From: an uncultured Alphaproteobacteria bacterium | Lineage (GTDB): Bacteria; Pseudomonadota; Alphaproteobacteria; RF32; CAG-239 | DNA length: 62,808 nt | Direction of reading: 5' to 3' | NCBI GenBank assembly: GCA_944391705.1 | Contig: CALXUN010000008.1 | Span: 1-62,808, forward strand | Shown: positions 54,556 to 62,808 of the stretch, piece after piece | How positions within the stretch are numbered: the first letter of the stretch is position 1 | Layout: every line of letters begins with the position of its first letter | Notes under the pieces: generated by a model | What the model was told of the DNA's origin: nothing | Database searches by the model: none | What the model saw: only the letters and a program-made list of their open reading frames with translations | Position numbers and translations under genes: made by a program

Positions 54556-55836
54556 TTATTTTACAAAAGTTTTTCTGGGCTGGACCGGCACGGCAAAGCC
54601 GGTTTTGGCATCATAATTATCAATTTTATTTAAAAGCCGGTAATCAGGGTATCCGTCCTGATGCAAACGGGCTTTAGCCTGCAGACGCTTGACGGCTTCT
54701 TTGGTTTTTGATCCTAAAATACCGTCTTCTTTTAAGTTTGTTTTGAGAATTTTATTGGCAAAAGCCTGCACTTTTTGCACTTCTTTATCGGTTAAAGGAT
54801 ATTGCTGCACGGCTTCAATCGGCCGGTAAGACCGGTCATTAACCGCATAATCAGCCAAAATACCGATAACCAAAGCATAATTTTCCGAACGGTTCCATAT
54901 CATAATCCGCTTAAAATTGCCAAATACGATAAAAGCGGGGCCATAACGCCCGTCCGGAATGATAATGGAAGCCTTTAACTCATCATCATAAGGAAGCCTT
55001 TTGCCGTCAACACCGACAACGCCGATTTCTCGCCATTGGCGTACGGTTTTACTTTTATCCCGACCTGCCAGCCGATAGTCAAAGCTCCATGGCAGCCGGA
55101 CTTGTCCGCCCCAGGGGTCATCAAACTTCCAGCCTAAACTACCAAGATAATTAGCAGCAGATCCGATGGCATCATCAAACGAATCCCAGATATCAACAAC
55201 GCCGTCGTTATCATAGTCAATAGCATAAGCATTATAGGTAGACGGCATAAACTGAAAATGTCCCATGGCTCCGGCCCATGAGCCCATCATTTTATCATTA
55301 TCCAAATTATATTTTTCCATAATTTTCAAGACGTTATATAATTCATTTTTAAAAAAGGTTGAACGGCGGTTGTTATAACTTAAATTAGTCAACCCGTCGA
55401 TTATATGATATTTTCCTTTATTTTGCCCAAAATTGGTTTCAACCGCCCAAAAAGCCGTTAAATAATTAAGCGGAACATGGTATTCTTTTTCCAGATTCGG
55501 ATACTTTTTCTTAAGTTTCTGATAATGACGTCTGGCTGTTTCAACCCGTTTGGCATTAATCAACCGGTTAATATAGTCTTTTGAAGTCAGGATAAATTCT
55601 GCCTGTTTTTTATCCTGTTCCACCACTTCCGGACGCTGATGATAATAGGTGTTGTCGCCGTATGCCTTTTGGATAGTTTTTTTAGAAATACCGCGATCTG
55701 TCATTTCTTTTTTAAGACTTTCCAGCCAAGACAGCCATTCTTCCGGAACTTCCGGTTTTCCATCGGCAAAAACCTCAACCGGCGCTAAAAGTCTGAGCAC
55801 CAAAAACAAGATTAATATTTTTTTGAAAGGAAACAT
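54556..55836 (-). CDS. mltB: Lytic murein transglycosylase (MltB family) with PG-binding domain
   Basis: About 426 residues from ATG 55836, where a signal peptide begins (FPFKKILILFLVLRLLAPVEVFA) and GAGG lies eight bases upstream. SLT_2 domain with catalytic Glu in AFWAVETNFG, MGSWAGAMGHFQFMPSTYNAYA and DIWDSFDDAIGSAANYLG. The last 60 residues form a peptidoglycan-binding (PG_binding_1) motif LKEDGILGSKTKEAVKRLQ. Periplasmic, no lipobox, unlike E. coli MltB. Confidence 0.93.
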   Translation of the reverse strand: MFPFKKILILFLVLRLLAPVEVFADGKPEVPEEWLSWLESLKKEMTDRGISKKTIQKAYGDNTYYHQRPEVVEQDKKQAEFILTSKDYINRLINAKRVETARRHYQKLKKKYPNLEKEYHVPLNYLTAFWAVETNFGQNKGKYHIIDGLTNLSYNNRRSTFFKNELYNVLKIMEKYNLDNDKMMGSWAGAMGHFQFMPSTYNAYAIDYDNDGVVDIWDSFDDAIGSAANYLGSLGWKFDDPWGGQVRLPWSFDYRLAGRDKSKTVRQWREIGVVGVDGKRLPYDDELKASIIIPDGRYGPAFIVFGNFKRIMIWNRSENYALVIGILADYAVNDRSYRPIEAVQQYPLTDKEVQKVQAFANKILKTNLKEDGILGSKTKEAVKRLQAKARLHQDGYPDYRLLNKIDNYDAKTGFAVPVQPRKTFVK

Positions 55837-56026
55837 CCTTAAAACCTCATCATTTCTGCCAGACAGCATAAAGCATTTTATAAAATTTTGCAATCAGGAG
55901 TTAAGGTTATAAAGAGCTTATTTTGATTGGGATGTTTTCCGTGTTTTATTCCAAGTTACAAAAACAGAGTAAGCATAAATCTTATATTTATGAGAGAACA
56001 ACTCTGATATCGTATGAGAGTTAAAA

Positions 56027-56401
56027 TTACCCGCAGGCATCGCCGTTAAAGCTGTAATCGACAACCATACCGTTTTGAATCGTAAAAGATGTTTTACAAT
56101 AATATACGGCCGGTGACATGGCATGTCCGTATTGCGGACCGATTTCCATTGCCCGCCGGCTTAAAGTGCCTTGATAAAATTCATCTTTTTCAAAACCTCG
56201 TCCGGAAAAACGTTTGTTATAAGTAACGACATAGGTGTTGTTATCAATAACAAAACGGCTGTTCGGCATGCCTAAGTGGTTAAACAACACGCTTTGCGGC
56301 TGTCCGACAAATACTGCAAGTTTTCGTTCATAATCACCGCTGCTCGTATGGCTGCAGCCGGCAATTGCCGCCGTCAGCAAAATTAAAAATATTTTTTTCA
56401 T
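56027..56401 (-). CDS. Small lipoprotein of unknown function
   Basis: 124 residues. Lipoprotein signal KKIFLILLTAAIAGC, then a domain with VFVGQPQSVLFNHLGMPNSRF, which resembles the small BamE/SmpA-like fold (GxxxxxxxxxLGxP), followed by YVVTYNKRF and a paired Cys tail (YYCKTSF, GDACG). Its neighbours are hflX and mltB. A role in the outer membrane or envelope is inferred only from the lipobox. Confidence 0.7.
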   Translation of the reverse strand: MKKIFLILLTAAIAGCSHTSSGDYERKLAVFVGQPQSVLFNHLGMPNSRFVIDNNTYVVTYNKRFSGRGFEKDEFYQGTLSRRAMEIGPQYGHAMSPAVYYCKTSFTIQNGMVVDYSFNGDACG

Positions 56402-56413
56402 ACATCTGCCCTT

Positions 56414-57715
56414 TTAAGCCAAATTATTTTTAAGTATTTTGCTTAACCTCTGAGCATTGGCATCATTGATTCGGATGGTAAAATCAATTACGCCGGCTTC
56501 TGTTTTCTTATCCAGAACTTCGGCATTTTCATACAGCCACGCCTGCATTCGCCCGTCTTCCGCTTTAAGACTCAACTTGCAAACCCGGCTGTTGCGGGAA
56601 AGTTTTTCATCAAGTGCTTTAAGCAGATTCTGGCACCCCTGCCCGGTTAAAGCAGACATCAATATAATCTCTTTTGTATGGTTTTTAAGCTTTTGGGCTA
56701 AAATATTTTGTTCTTCCGGGGGTAAGCAATCGGTTTTATTTAAAACTTCAATATAATTATCGGCCGTATCGGCATTTTTTAAGCCTAATCCGTCCAACAC
56801 TGCCAAAACATCCCGCCTTTGCAAATCGGTATCCGGGTTGGATATGTCGCGCACATGAATAATGACATCGGCTTCCAGCACCTCTTCCAAAGTGGAACGA
56901 AAAGCCATAATCAACTCATGCGGCAAATCCGAAATAAAACCGACCGTGTCCGAAACAATTACTTCCCGTCCCGACGGCAGACTGATTTTGCGCAAAGTCG
57001 GATCAAGGGTGGCAAACAGCATATCTTCGGCCAAAACCGAACTGCCGGAAAGCCGGTTGAACAAAGAAGATTTTCCGGCATTGGTATACCCGACCAGAGC
57101 CGCAACCGGATACGGAACTTTACGCCGGTTGCCGCGCTGCAGTTCGCGGGTGCTTTTAACTTTCTCAAGTTCTTTTTTGATTTTTAAGATTTTTTCATCA
57201 ATCAGACGCCGGTCAAGTTCAATCTGTTTTTCACCCGGTCCGCCCAAAAAACCGGCACCGCCGCGCTGACGTTCAAGGTGCGTCCAGCTTCTGACCAGAC
57301 GTGAGCGCTGATAAGTCAGATGTGCCAATTCAACCTGAAGTTTACCTTCGCTGGTTTCGGCCCGTTCGCCGAAAATTTCCAGAATGAGCGCCGTCCGGTC
57401 GATAACTTTTATTTTAAGCGCCGTTTCCAAATTACGCTGTTGTATGGGCGAAAGCTGGGCATCAACGATTAGCAGGAAAATTTCACATTCCTCTATCTGC
57501 CGGCGGATATTTTCAACAACCGTCCGGCTGAAAAAAGTTGCCGGTTTTATTTCACGCAGCCGCGGCATTTGAGTAAAACAAACATTCAGATTAATAGCCT
57601 GAGCCAATCCGACGGCTTCTGCCAAACGGCTCTTGGCAGAAACCACCTGCCCCTTGCCGACAAGCAAAGGAGAAATAATTCCGGCATTTATTTTTTTATT
57701 TTCAAATTCAAACAA
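56414..57715 (-). CDS. hflX: GTPase HflX
   Basis: Ribosome-splitting GTPase induced in stress. 433 residues. N-terminal HflX domain with ETSEGKLQVELAHLTYQRSRLVRSWTHLERQRGGAGFLGGPGEKQIE, then a G domain with GYTNAGKSSLFNRLSG, DTVGFISDLP and NKTD. Six bases after hfq, the conserved hfq-hflX pair. Confidence 0.95.
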   Translation of the reverse strand: MFEFENKKINAGIISPLLVGKGQVVSAKSRLAEAVGLAQAINLNVCFTQMPRLREIKPATFFSRTVVENIRRQIEECEIFLLIVDAQLSPIQQRNLETALKIKVIDRTALILEIFGERAETSEGKLQVELAHLTYQRSRLVRSWTHLERQRGGAGFLGGPGEKQIELDRRLIDEKILKIKKELEKVKSTRELQRGNRRKVPYPVAALVGYTNAGKSSLFNRLSGSSVLAEDMLFATLDPTLRKISLPSGREVIVSDTVGFISDLPHELIMAFRSTLEEVLEADVIIHVRDISNPDTDLQRRDVLAVLDGLGLKNADTADNYIEVLNKTDCLPPEEQNILAQKLKNHTKEIILMSALTGQGCQNLLKALDEKLSRNSRVCKLSLKAEDGRMQAWLYENAEVLDKKTEAGVIDFTIRINDANAQRLSKILKNNLA

Positions 57716-57721
57716 TGACGA

Positions 57722-57940
57722 TTATTCTTCAACCACGTCAACGGCCGTACTCGGCATAATTGTCGAAACGGCATGCTTGTATACCAGCTGCGTATGCCCG
57801 TCACGCCTTAACAAAAGAGAATTATCATCAAACCAGGTAATTACGCCTTGTAGCTTGACACCGTTGATTAAAAAAACCGTTACGGCAATTTTATTACTTT
57901 TAATATCATTTAAAAAATCATTTTGCGCATTTTGTGTCAT
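57722..57940 (-). CDS. hfq: RNA chaperone Hfq
   Basis: 72 residues. Sm1 motif [29 protein letters not shown], and Sm2 [10 protein letters not shown] (the usual YKHAIST). No long acidic C-terminal tail, so only the core hexamer. AAAGGA upstream. Mediates sRNA-mRNA pairing; its presence suggests active small-RNA regulation. Confidence 0.97.
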   Translation of the reverse strand: MTQNAQNDFLNDIKSNKIAVTVFLINGVKLQGVITWFDDNSLLLRRDGHTQLVYKHAVSTIMPSTAVDVVEE

Positions 57941-58042
57941 TTAATAATATCCTTTATTATTTATTGGCTTACCCTTAATAAGATAAGCACAAACTCATAA
58001 ATGTAAAGCATTGATTCCATGATAAGGGGATAACTTGGGATA

Positions 58043-58579
58043 TTATTCTTCGTCATCCTGTCCGGCACGGTACTTTTCAAGCTTTTTTAACAGCATATTG
58101 CGTTTTAAGCGGCTCAAACGGTCAATGTACAAAATCCCGTCCAGATGATCGATTTCATGCTGCAAAACCACGGCCGGATAATCTTCGGCCTCAATTTCAC
58201 ATTCTTTACCGTCATAATCAAGATATCGTACTTTTACTTTCTGATGGCGTTCCACTTCGGCGCTTTGACCCGGCACCGACAGGCAGCCCTCGCAAAACAG
58301 GATTTTTTCTTCAGATTTATAAACGATTTCCGGATTAATTAAATACATGGGATTACCCGGTTTATAATTTCCTTCCTCATCGCGCTGTTCCGTATCAATA
58401 ACGATAACACGTTTGGAAACCCCTACTTGCGGCGCCGCCAATCCGACTCCCTTGTCGGCATACATTGTTTCCAGCATATCATCTAAAAACCGCCGCATTT
58501 CATCATCAACTTTTAAAACACGCTCGGCCTTCTGATGCAAAATCGGATGCGGATATTCATATAACTTCAAAACACTCAT
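58043..58579 (-). CDS. def: Peptide deformylase
   Basis: Removes the N-formyl group of nascent proteins. 178 residues. GVGLAAPQVG (motif 1), EGCLSVPG (motif 2, metal Cys) and QHEIDHLDG (motif 3, metal His and Glu) are all intact. Preceded by nusB with an 11-base gap, and not beside fmt. Confidence 0.97.
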   Translation of the reverse strand: MSVLKLYEYPHPILHQKAERVLKVDDEMRRFLDDMLETMYADKGVGLAAPQVGVSKRVIVIDTEQRDEEGNYKPGNPMYLINPEIVYKSEEKILFCEGCLSVPGQSAEVERHQKVKVRYLDYDGKECEIEAEDYPAVVLQHEIDHLDGILYIDRLSRLKRNMLLKKLEKYRAGQDDEE

Positions 58580-58590
58580 GTTTTTCCCCG

Positions 58591-59079
58591 TTATACCCGC
58601 ACCGCATGAGCAATCTGGTCTAACAAAGCATTGACCATTTTCGGTTCGTTTTTGGTAAAGAACGCATAAGCCAGATCAACATATTCCTGAATAAGAACTT
58701 TGGTGTCAATATCCATGGTATTTGTCAGCTCATAAACAGCGCAAAGCAATAAGGCCTGCAATGTTCCGTTCATATGGTCAAAAGACCATCTTTCATTAAG
58801 ATAATGTGCCAGGGATGTTTCCAAATCCTGTTTTTTGGCATGAACCCCGCGCACAAGGCTTTCGAAATAAGCCGCATCAATCGGCGAAACTTCAATCATT
58901 TCCTCGCTTTCGGTAACCGAATCCTCTTCAATGACATAACGGCCGACTTTGCCTTCCACAAAATCTTTAACAACCTCATCAACCGGCAGCTGGCCGTATG
59001 CAATCATGTAGGTTGCCTGTACGGCAGCCAGACGTGCGCCGGATTTACGGCGAATTTTTTCCGATACGAATTTAGTCAT
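58591..59079 (-). CDS. nusB: Transcription antitermination factor NusB
   Basis: rRNA antitermination and ribosome biogenesis factor. 162 residues from ATG 59079. [19 protein letters not shown] at the N-terminus is typical, as is the late [34 protein letters not shown] longer frame back to 59232 only shadows nrdR. It overlaps nrdR by eight bases. Confidence 0.93.
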   Translation of the reverse strand: MTKFVSEKIRRKSGARLAAVQATYMIAYGQLPVDEVVKDFVEGKVGRYVIEEDSVTESEEMIEVSPIDAAYFESLVRGVHAKKQDLETSLAHYLNERWSFDHMNGTLQALLLCAVYELTNTMDIDTKVLIQEYVDLAYAFFTKNEPKMVNALLDQIAHAVRV

Positions 59080-59572
59080 TGTCCCCATCCTTGTTATCAT
59101 GCATTTCCAAAACCGGCTTGGCCAGTTTATCGATTGTTTCCACAAAATCCTCAAAATCTTTGACTTCTTTAAAGTCTTTATAAACCGAAGCAAAACGGAT
59201 ATAAGCAATATGATCCAACCTTGAGAGCGCATCCATCACCGCTTCGCCGATATCTGTGGTTGAAATTTCGCTTTCGCCCGAGCTTTCAAACCGACGCTGA
59301 ATATAATTTACCAGTTTGTCGACTCTTTCCGGTGAAATCGGCCGTTTGCGTACGGCCAGCTCAATGGAGCGGTATAATTTATCGCGGTCAAAAAAGGTCC
59401 GTTCACCGTTTTTTTTAATCACAATCAGTTCTCTTAACTGCACCCGCTCAAAGGTTGTAAACCTTGAGCCGCACTCCGGACATTCGCGCCGGCGCCTGAT
59501 GGCCGAATTGTCATCAGTATTGCGCGAATCTTTAACCACCGTATCATCACAGCCGCAAAACGGACACTTCAT
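59072..59572 (-). CDS. nrdR: Ribonucleotide reductase repressor NrdR
   Basis: ATP/dATP-responsive repressor of nrd genes. 166 residues. Zinc ribbon [17 protein letters not shown] and [15 protein letters not shown], followed by an ATP-cone domain ([20 protein letters not shown]). The order nrdR-nusB matches many alphaproteobacteria. It abuts murF. Confidence 0.97.
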   Translation of the reverse strand: MKCPFCGCDDTVVKDSRNTDDNSAIRRRRECPECGSRFTTFERVQLRELIVIKKNGERTFFDRDKLYRSIELAVRKRPISPERVDKLVNYIQRRFESSGESEISTTDIGEAVMDALSRLDHIAYIRFASVYKDFKEVKDFEDFVETIDKLAKPVLEMHDNKDGDND

Positions 59573-59575
59573 TTT

Positions 59576-60901
59576 TTATTTTCCCCGCTCTATCAGTTCT
59601 TCCGTGACCTGATATAATTTTGAAGAGTATCTGGCTCCTTTTATAAGGACAATATCGCCGTTTTGCAAGAGTTGATTTAACAAAAATTCCGTCACCGGCG
59701 TTTTATCCTCAAAATAAAACGTTTTTATCCGCGGCGGTAATTGCGCCAGCATATCTTTCATCTCCGGACAAACCCCGACCACAATATCAACCGATGTTCC
59801 GGCCGCCGTTTTGCCGATTTCGATATGTTTTTCTTCTGACATCCGGCCCAGCTCGGCCATTTTACCCAAAACCGCAATTTTCCGGCCGTTTGTCTGCATT
59901 TTATCCAGAGCCTGCAATGCCAGTTTCATGGCTTCGGGCTGTCCGGAATAACTGTCATCAATTAAGGTATAAGCCCCCCGGCCGCCGGGCAGATTTAACA
60001 CATGTTTGCGCCCTCTGCCGTCAAGTGCACCGAAATCTTTAATATACGCGGCTGCTTTGTTGACATCAAGTCCCAAAGCCTCAACCACGCTTAAAACACA
60101 CCAGGCATTATAAAGATAATGCTCTCCTTCTTCAGCTGTCTCAAATACCGCTGCCGGATGATTATTTTTGCCGAAAGTCAGAATTTTTGCTCCGGCTGCT
60201 TTAGCCTTTTCTTTTAAAATTCCGGCAAAGTTGGTATCTTCATTGATAATTGCCGTGCCGCCTTTTTTTAAGCCCTCGAAAATTTCTGCTTTTGCCCTGG
60301 CAATACCTTCAAAATTTTCAAAAAACTCAATATGCATCGGGTAAACATTGGTCACAATGGCAATATCCGGCTGCACATAAGAGGTTAAACGCGAAATTTC
60401 ACCTCTGGCGCTCATGCCCATTTCAATCACGGCATAATCAGCGTTCATATCAAGTCCGCACAAACTTTCCGGCACCCCGATAAAATTGTTATGATTTCCG
60501 GGTGTGGCGTAAACTTTGCCAAAATGCGAAAGAATAAACTTTATTTCTTCTTTGGTAGTGGTTTTACCGGCACTCCCGGTCAGGCCGATGACAACGCCTT
60601 TAAATAAAGAGCGGTTGTAAGCACCGATTTTACCATAAGCTTTAAGCGTATCTTCAACAACAATCTGTTTTTTAGCTGCGACCCCTTCAACCTCATGGTC
60701 GACAACCACAAGCGGACAGCCGTTGTCAACAACGGTTTTCACAAAATCATGCCCGTCAAATTTTTCACCTTTAAGGGCAATAAAAACATCTTTGGCACCG
60801 CATTTGCGGCTGTCGGTACAAACACCTGAAATTTCAACATCTTCCGGCATTTGCACGACATTAAGGATTTCCGCCAGTTTTAATGAGCTGATTTTTTTCA
60901 T
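59576..60901 (-). CDS. murF: UDP-N-acetylmuramoyl-tripeptide--D-Ala-D-Ala ligase
   Basis: Last cytoplasmic step of peptidoglycan precursor synthesis. 441 residues. ISGVCTDSRKC, the ATP loop LTGSAGKTTTKE, ATPGNHNNFIGVP, EMGMSARGEISRL and the DDSYSGQPEAMKLAL segment (usual DDxYNANP) are present. It stands 17 bases after the hydrogenase, outside a division-wall cluster, so the hydrogenase promoter may feed it. Confidence 0.94.
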   Translation of the reverse strand: MKKISSLKLAEILNVVQMPEDVEISGVCTDSRKCGAKDVFIALKGEKFDGHDFVKTVVDNGCPLVVVDHEVEGVAAKKQIVVEDTLKAYGKIGAYNRSLFKGVVIGLTGSAGKTTTKEEIKFILSHFGKVYATPGNHNNFIGVPESLCGLDMNADYAVIEMGMSARGEISRLTSYVQPDIAIVTNVYPMHIEFFENFEGIARAKAEIFEGLKKGGTAIINEDTNFAGILKEKAKAAGAKILTFGKNNHPAAVFETAEEGEHYLYNAWCVLSVVEALGLDVNKAAAYIKDFGALDGRGRKHVLNLPGGRGAYTLIDDSYSGQPEAMKLALQALDKMQTNGRKIAVLGKMAELGRMSEEKHIEIGKTAAGTSVDIVVGVCPEMKDMLAQLPPRIKTFYFEDKTPVTEFLLNQLLQNGDIVLIKGARYSSKLYQVTEELIERGK

Positions 60902-60918
60902 CTTGGAAAAGTCCCGTT

Positions 60919-62370
60919 TTAATCCTGCAGGGTTTTGATATCCGGGCTTTGCTTAACATAAACATCAACCAAAGCTGCTGACTTTTTGGCACCGACCATA
61001 CATCCCGGTCCGCCGACGCAGCCGCCTTCACAACACATAACTTCAACCAGGTTAAAATTACCGGCGCTGTTTTTGGCCGCATACATTTTAAGCTTGCGGA
61101 AAGCATCTTTATTAAGACCGTCAATTGTTTCTTTACGGCAAAGATTATCATCACCCACCAAATGCGCCACGGCGCCAGCCACCCCGCCGGTAACCGGGTA
61201 AAGACGCCCCTGGGCGGAAGCCGTGTGTTCAAATTTGGCACTTTCACAAGCGGCAACATTAATACCGCTGCCGGCCAGAATAGCCTGCATTTCTTCAAAC
61301 ACCAGAACATAATCGACATTGGGGTTTTTCTCAGCTTCAATTCTTTTCGCCAGACACGGGCCGACAAACACCGTCAGACATTCCGGATTACGTTTTTTGA
61401 CAATTTCCGCGATATAATACATCGGTGTTTTGGTGCTTGAAACATAAGGTGCCACCTCCGGCACGATTACTTCCGCCGCCTTAAACCAGGCCGAACAGCA
61501 GGAAGTTGTCATAAAACTTTTGCCCTCTTGCATCCGTTCAACAAATTCAGCGGCTTCGTTGCGAGTGGTCACATCGGCACCTTCGGCCACTTCCACCACT
61601 TCGGAAAAGCCCAGTTGTTTGAAAGCCGTAATAACTTTGCCGACATCATTGCCGAACTGGCCGATAACCGCCGGCGCCAGCATTGCCACCACCGGTTTGG
61701 CGGAGTTTTTAACCATGTTTAACACATCTATAATCTGCGAATTATAAACAATCGCACCAAACGGACATGAAACCAGACACTTGCCGCAGGAAACGCATTT
61801 GTTGTAATCAATATGTTCAAAACCGTTTTCATCTTTGGAAATCGCACCGGTCGGACAAGCATCTTCACACGGCACCGGCGCTTTGTTGATAGCCCCATAC
61901 GGACACACATTGGCACACATGCCGCATTTAATGCAATTCTCCTGATGAATAAAAGCCTTATCTTCAACCGTTATGGTCTTTTTCGGACAGTTAACTTCGC
62001 ACGGACGCGCCACACAGCCGCGGCACATTTCGGTAACCGTAAAGCGGGTTTTCATACAAGCCGCACATGCCGAAGGCAAAACCGAAATTGTGGCTAAAGG
62101 AGCCTGTGTACGTTTTAAGGCCTCAGCAGCAAAAAACGAAAGCGGATGAGAAAAATCTTCCTTTTCGGGGGTGAAACCCAACATAGAAACAATCTGTTCT
62201 TTTAACACCTGACGGTCTTTTTCTTTTGAACCGCGAACAGGCTTTATTTCATCGGGCGACAACGTTTCCGGCAATTTATCAATATCCTTAAAACCGTTTA
62301 AAAAACTTTCGACCACTTTGGTCAGAACATTTAAGCGCATGGTTGTGACATTATTTTTTGCTGCAAGCAT
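60919..62370 (-). CDS. hydA: [FeFe] hydrogenase, ferredoxin-rich (group B-like)
   Basis: 483 residues. H-cluster motifs: L1 TSCCSAW (C291, C292), L2 GPCLAK (C339), L3 MCCEGGCVGGPG (C447, C451), giving the four ligands C292, C339, C447 and C451. L2 has Gly where CpI-type enzymes have Met, and L3 has a Cys just before the first L3 ligand, where Ala is usual. The first 205 residues hold many cluster motifs: C102/C105, C116-C128 (CX2CX4CX3C), C146-C156 (CX2CX2CX3CP), C168/C172 and C192-C202. No 2Fe-2S domain. The plan fits group B1/B3 enzymes, probably soluble and ferredoxin-linked, evolving or sensing H2. It has its own promoter. Confidence 0.93.
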   Translation of the reverse strand: MLAAKNNVTTMRLNVLTKVVESFLNGFKDIDKLPETLSPDEIKPVRGSKEKDRQVLKEQIVSMLGFTPEKEDFSHPLSFFAAEALKRTQAPLATISVLPSACAACMKTRFTVTEMCRGCVARPCEVNCPKKTITVEDKAFIHQENCIKCGMCANVCPYGAINKAPVPCEDACPTGAISKDENGFEHIDYNKCVSCGKCLVSCPFGAIVYNSQIIDVLNMVKNSAKPVVAMLAPAVIGQFGNDVGKVITAFKQLGFSEVVEVAEGADVTTRNEAAEFVERMQEGKSFMTTSCCSAWFKAAEVIVPEVAPYVSSTKTPMYYIAEIVKKRNPECLTVFVGPCLAKRIEAEKNPNVDYVLVFEEMQAILAGSGINVAACESAKFEHTASAQGRLYPVTGGVAGAVAHLVGDDNLCRKETIDGLNKDAFRKLKMYAAKNSAGNFNLVEVMCCEGGCVGGPGCMVGAKKSAALVDVYVKQSPDIKTLQD

Positions 62371-62416
62371 AAAAGGCTACCTTTCCAAATATCATTTTAA
62401 GAAAAAAATCTGTCTT

Positions 62417-62445
62417 ACTATAACGGCATATATTTAAAAAAGCAA
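62417..62445 (-). promoter_or_regulatory. Promoter of the hydrogenase gene
   Basis: On the minus strand TTGCTT (62440-62445), a 17-base spacer and TATAGT (62417-62422), about 45 bases before the hydrogenase start. AAAGGT precedes the start codon. Confidence 0.6.
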
Positions 62446-62500
62446 GCAGGATTTAAGCTTCTTATTTTATGATATGATGTATTACTTTTTCCTTCCCGCC

Positions 62501-62666
62501 ACGCCACCGCCGCACGATCGTGTGGCGGTTGAGACGTATGTTACGCTTCTCTTTCCCTTCTCTGTCACGCCTTGAGAGTGCGTAAGCACTCGAGGTTAGG
62601 CGTCTGTTTCCCGTTTGGGGAAGAGATGCCTGAACTGCCGCGCATCGCTCGGCAGTGGCATGACAG
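62501..62666 (+). ncRNA. Candidate structured RNA: cluster of four strong hairpins
   Basis: A GC-rich island in AT-rich surroundings without an open frame. Stems: 62506-62529 (10 bp, GATC loop); ACGCCT 62567-62572 with AGGCGT 62598-62603, enclosing GAGTGC-GTAA-GCACTC at 62576-62591 with a GNRA loop; TTCCC near 62608 with GGGAA near 62618; and ATGCC 62626-62630 with GGCAT 62657-62661, enclosing CTGCCG/CGGCAG (62635-62655). CTGTCA (62562) also pairs with TGACAG (62661). TTACGC at 62541 could pair with the GCGTAA loop side at 62580. The GNRA loop favours the plus strand. No known RNA family was recognised. Confidence 0.5.
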
Positions 62667-62808
62667 TAAATAATAAGTAGAAACTTATCCCCACCAGACT
62701 CTTTAAAATTGCAAAAAAAAAAAAAGATTTAGAATGACTATCAAATATATGTTCTTTAACTTTTCTTAGGTGTTTTTTTTGATTTTATTCTATTTTTTCG
62801 ATGCCTTT
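62667..62808. other. AT-rich end of window without a gene
   Basis: Low-complexity A- and T-runs (13 A at about 62713; TGTTTTTTTT at about 62771). No gene, repeat or promoter could be supported here. One of the T-runs might end the candidate RNA transcript. Confidence 0.4.

Noticed and set aside
62501-62666. Identification as SRP RNA, tmRNA or RNase P RNA
   Set aside because: The GGAAGCAGC-type SRP loop, a CCA-ending tmRNA shape and RNase P conserved blocks are all missing.
1-62808. CRISPR array or insertion sequence
   Set aside because: No regularly spaced repeat series and no transposase frame were seen on either strand.

Overview
The window reads as chromosome of an anaerobic, host- or sediment-associated alphaproteobacterium with a fairly low GC content (low to mid forties by eye; not computed). 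The alphaproteobacterial signal comes from gene order: mltB, rlpA, dacC, tmk, holB, tatD and a PhnP-like MBL hydrolase run together, hfq precedes hflX, and rnc precedes era. The anaerobic signal is a ferredoxin-rich [FeFe] hydrogenase with all three of its maturases (HydE, HydF, HydG) on the same fragment. Several genes look like the versions usual in Firmicutes and other anaerobes: a clostridial-style MurG, an MnmA without its usual second cysteine, a U32 peptidase, a COG2509 flavoprotein and a compact MetK. This suggests a lineage with much gene exchange in an anoxic community. I would guess an uncultured gut group such as RF32, but this cannot be proved from the window.

Layout. Positions 1-3028 carry rnhA, an AlbA_2-domain gene and an M16 peptidase on the minus strand. 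From a good sigma-70 promoter at 3054 a plus-strand operon runs elbB, a TatD hydrolase, tcdA, a degenerate HydF paralogue, true hydF and hydG, to 9122. Positions 9123-11993 hold a repeat, a terminator and three minus-strand orphan genes, two of them paralogous. gyrA follows, then a second orphan pair of paralogues (15088-16175). Positions 16309-29652 are a long plus-strand block: flavoprotein, rmuC, murG, mnmA, mpg, a PH-domain protein, metK, a U32 peptidase, lepB, rnc, era and a small membrane protein, interrupted only by minus-strand mtnN. A DsbD-like protein and yqgE diverge near 32.3 kb. A repeat-rich 450-bp region ends in tRNA-Ser(GCU).

The second half is almost all minus strand: a Nudix protein, pip, bcp, yejF, yejE, a five-TM sulfatase-fold protein and rpsD; then hydE, lolD and lolC; then dnaJ, DHH, MBL, tatD, holB, tmk, dacC, rlpA and mltB; then a lipoprotein, hflX, hfq, def, nusB, nrdR, murF and finally the hydrogenase, which has its own promoter at about 62.43 kb. 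The last 440 bases hold no gene but contain a cluster of strong hairpins that may be a structured RNA.

The unifying theme is hydrogen metabolism split into three loci (hydF-like/hydF/hydG, hydE behind lolCD, and the hydrogenase in front of murF-nrdR-nusB). The most unusual gene is the HydF paralogue, which has lost all three cluster cysteines. A second theme is proteins that keep a fold but lose key catalytic residues: HydF-like, DsbD-like, MnmA, and the sulfatase-fold membrane protein.
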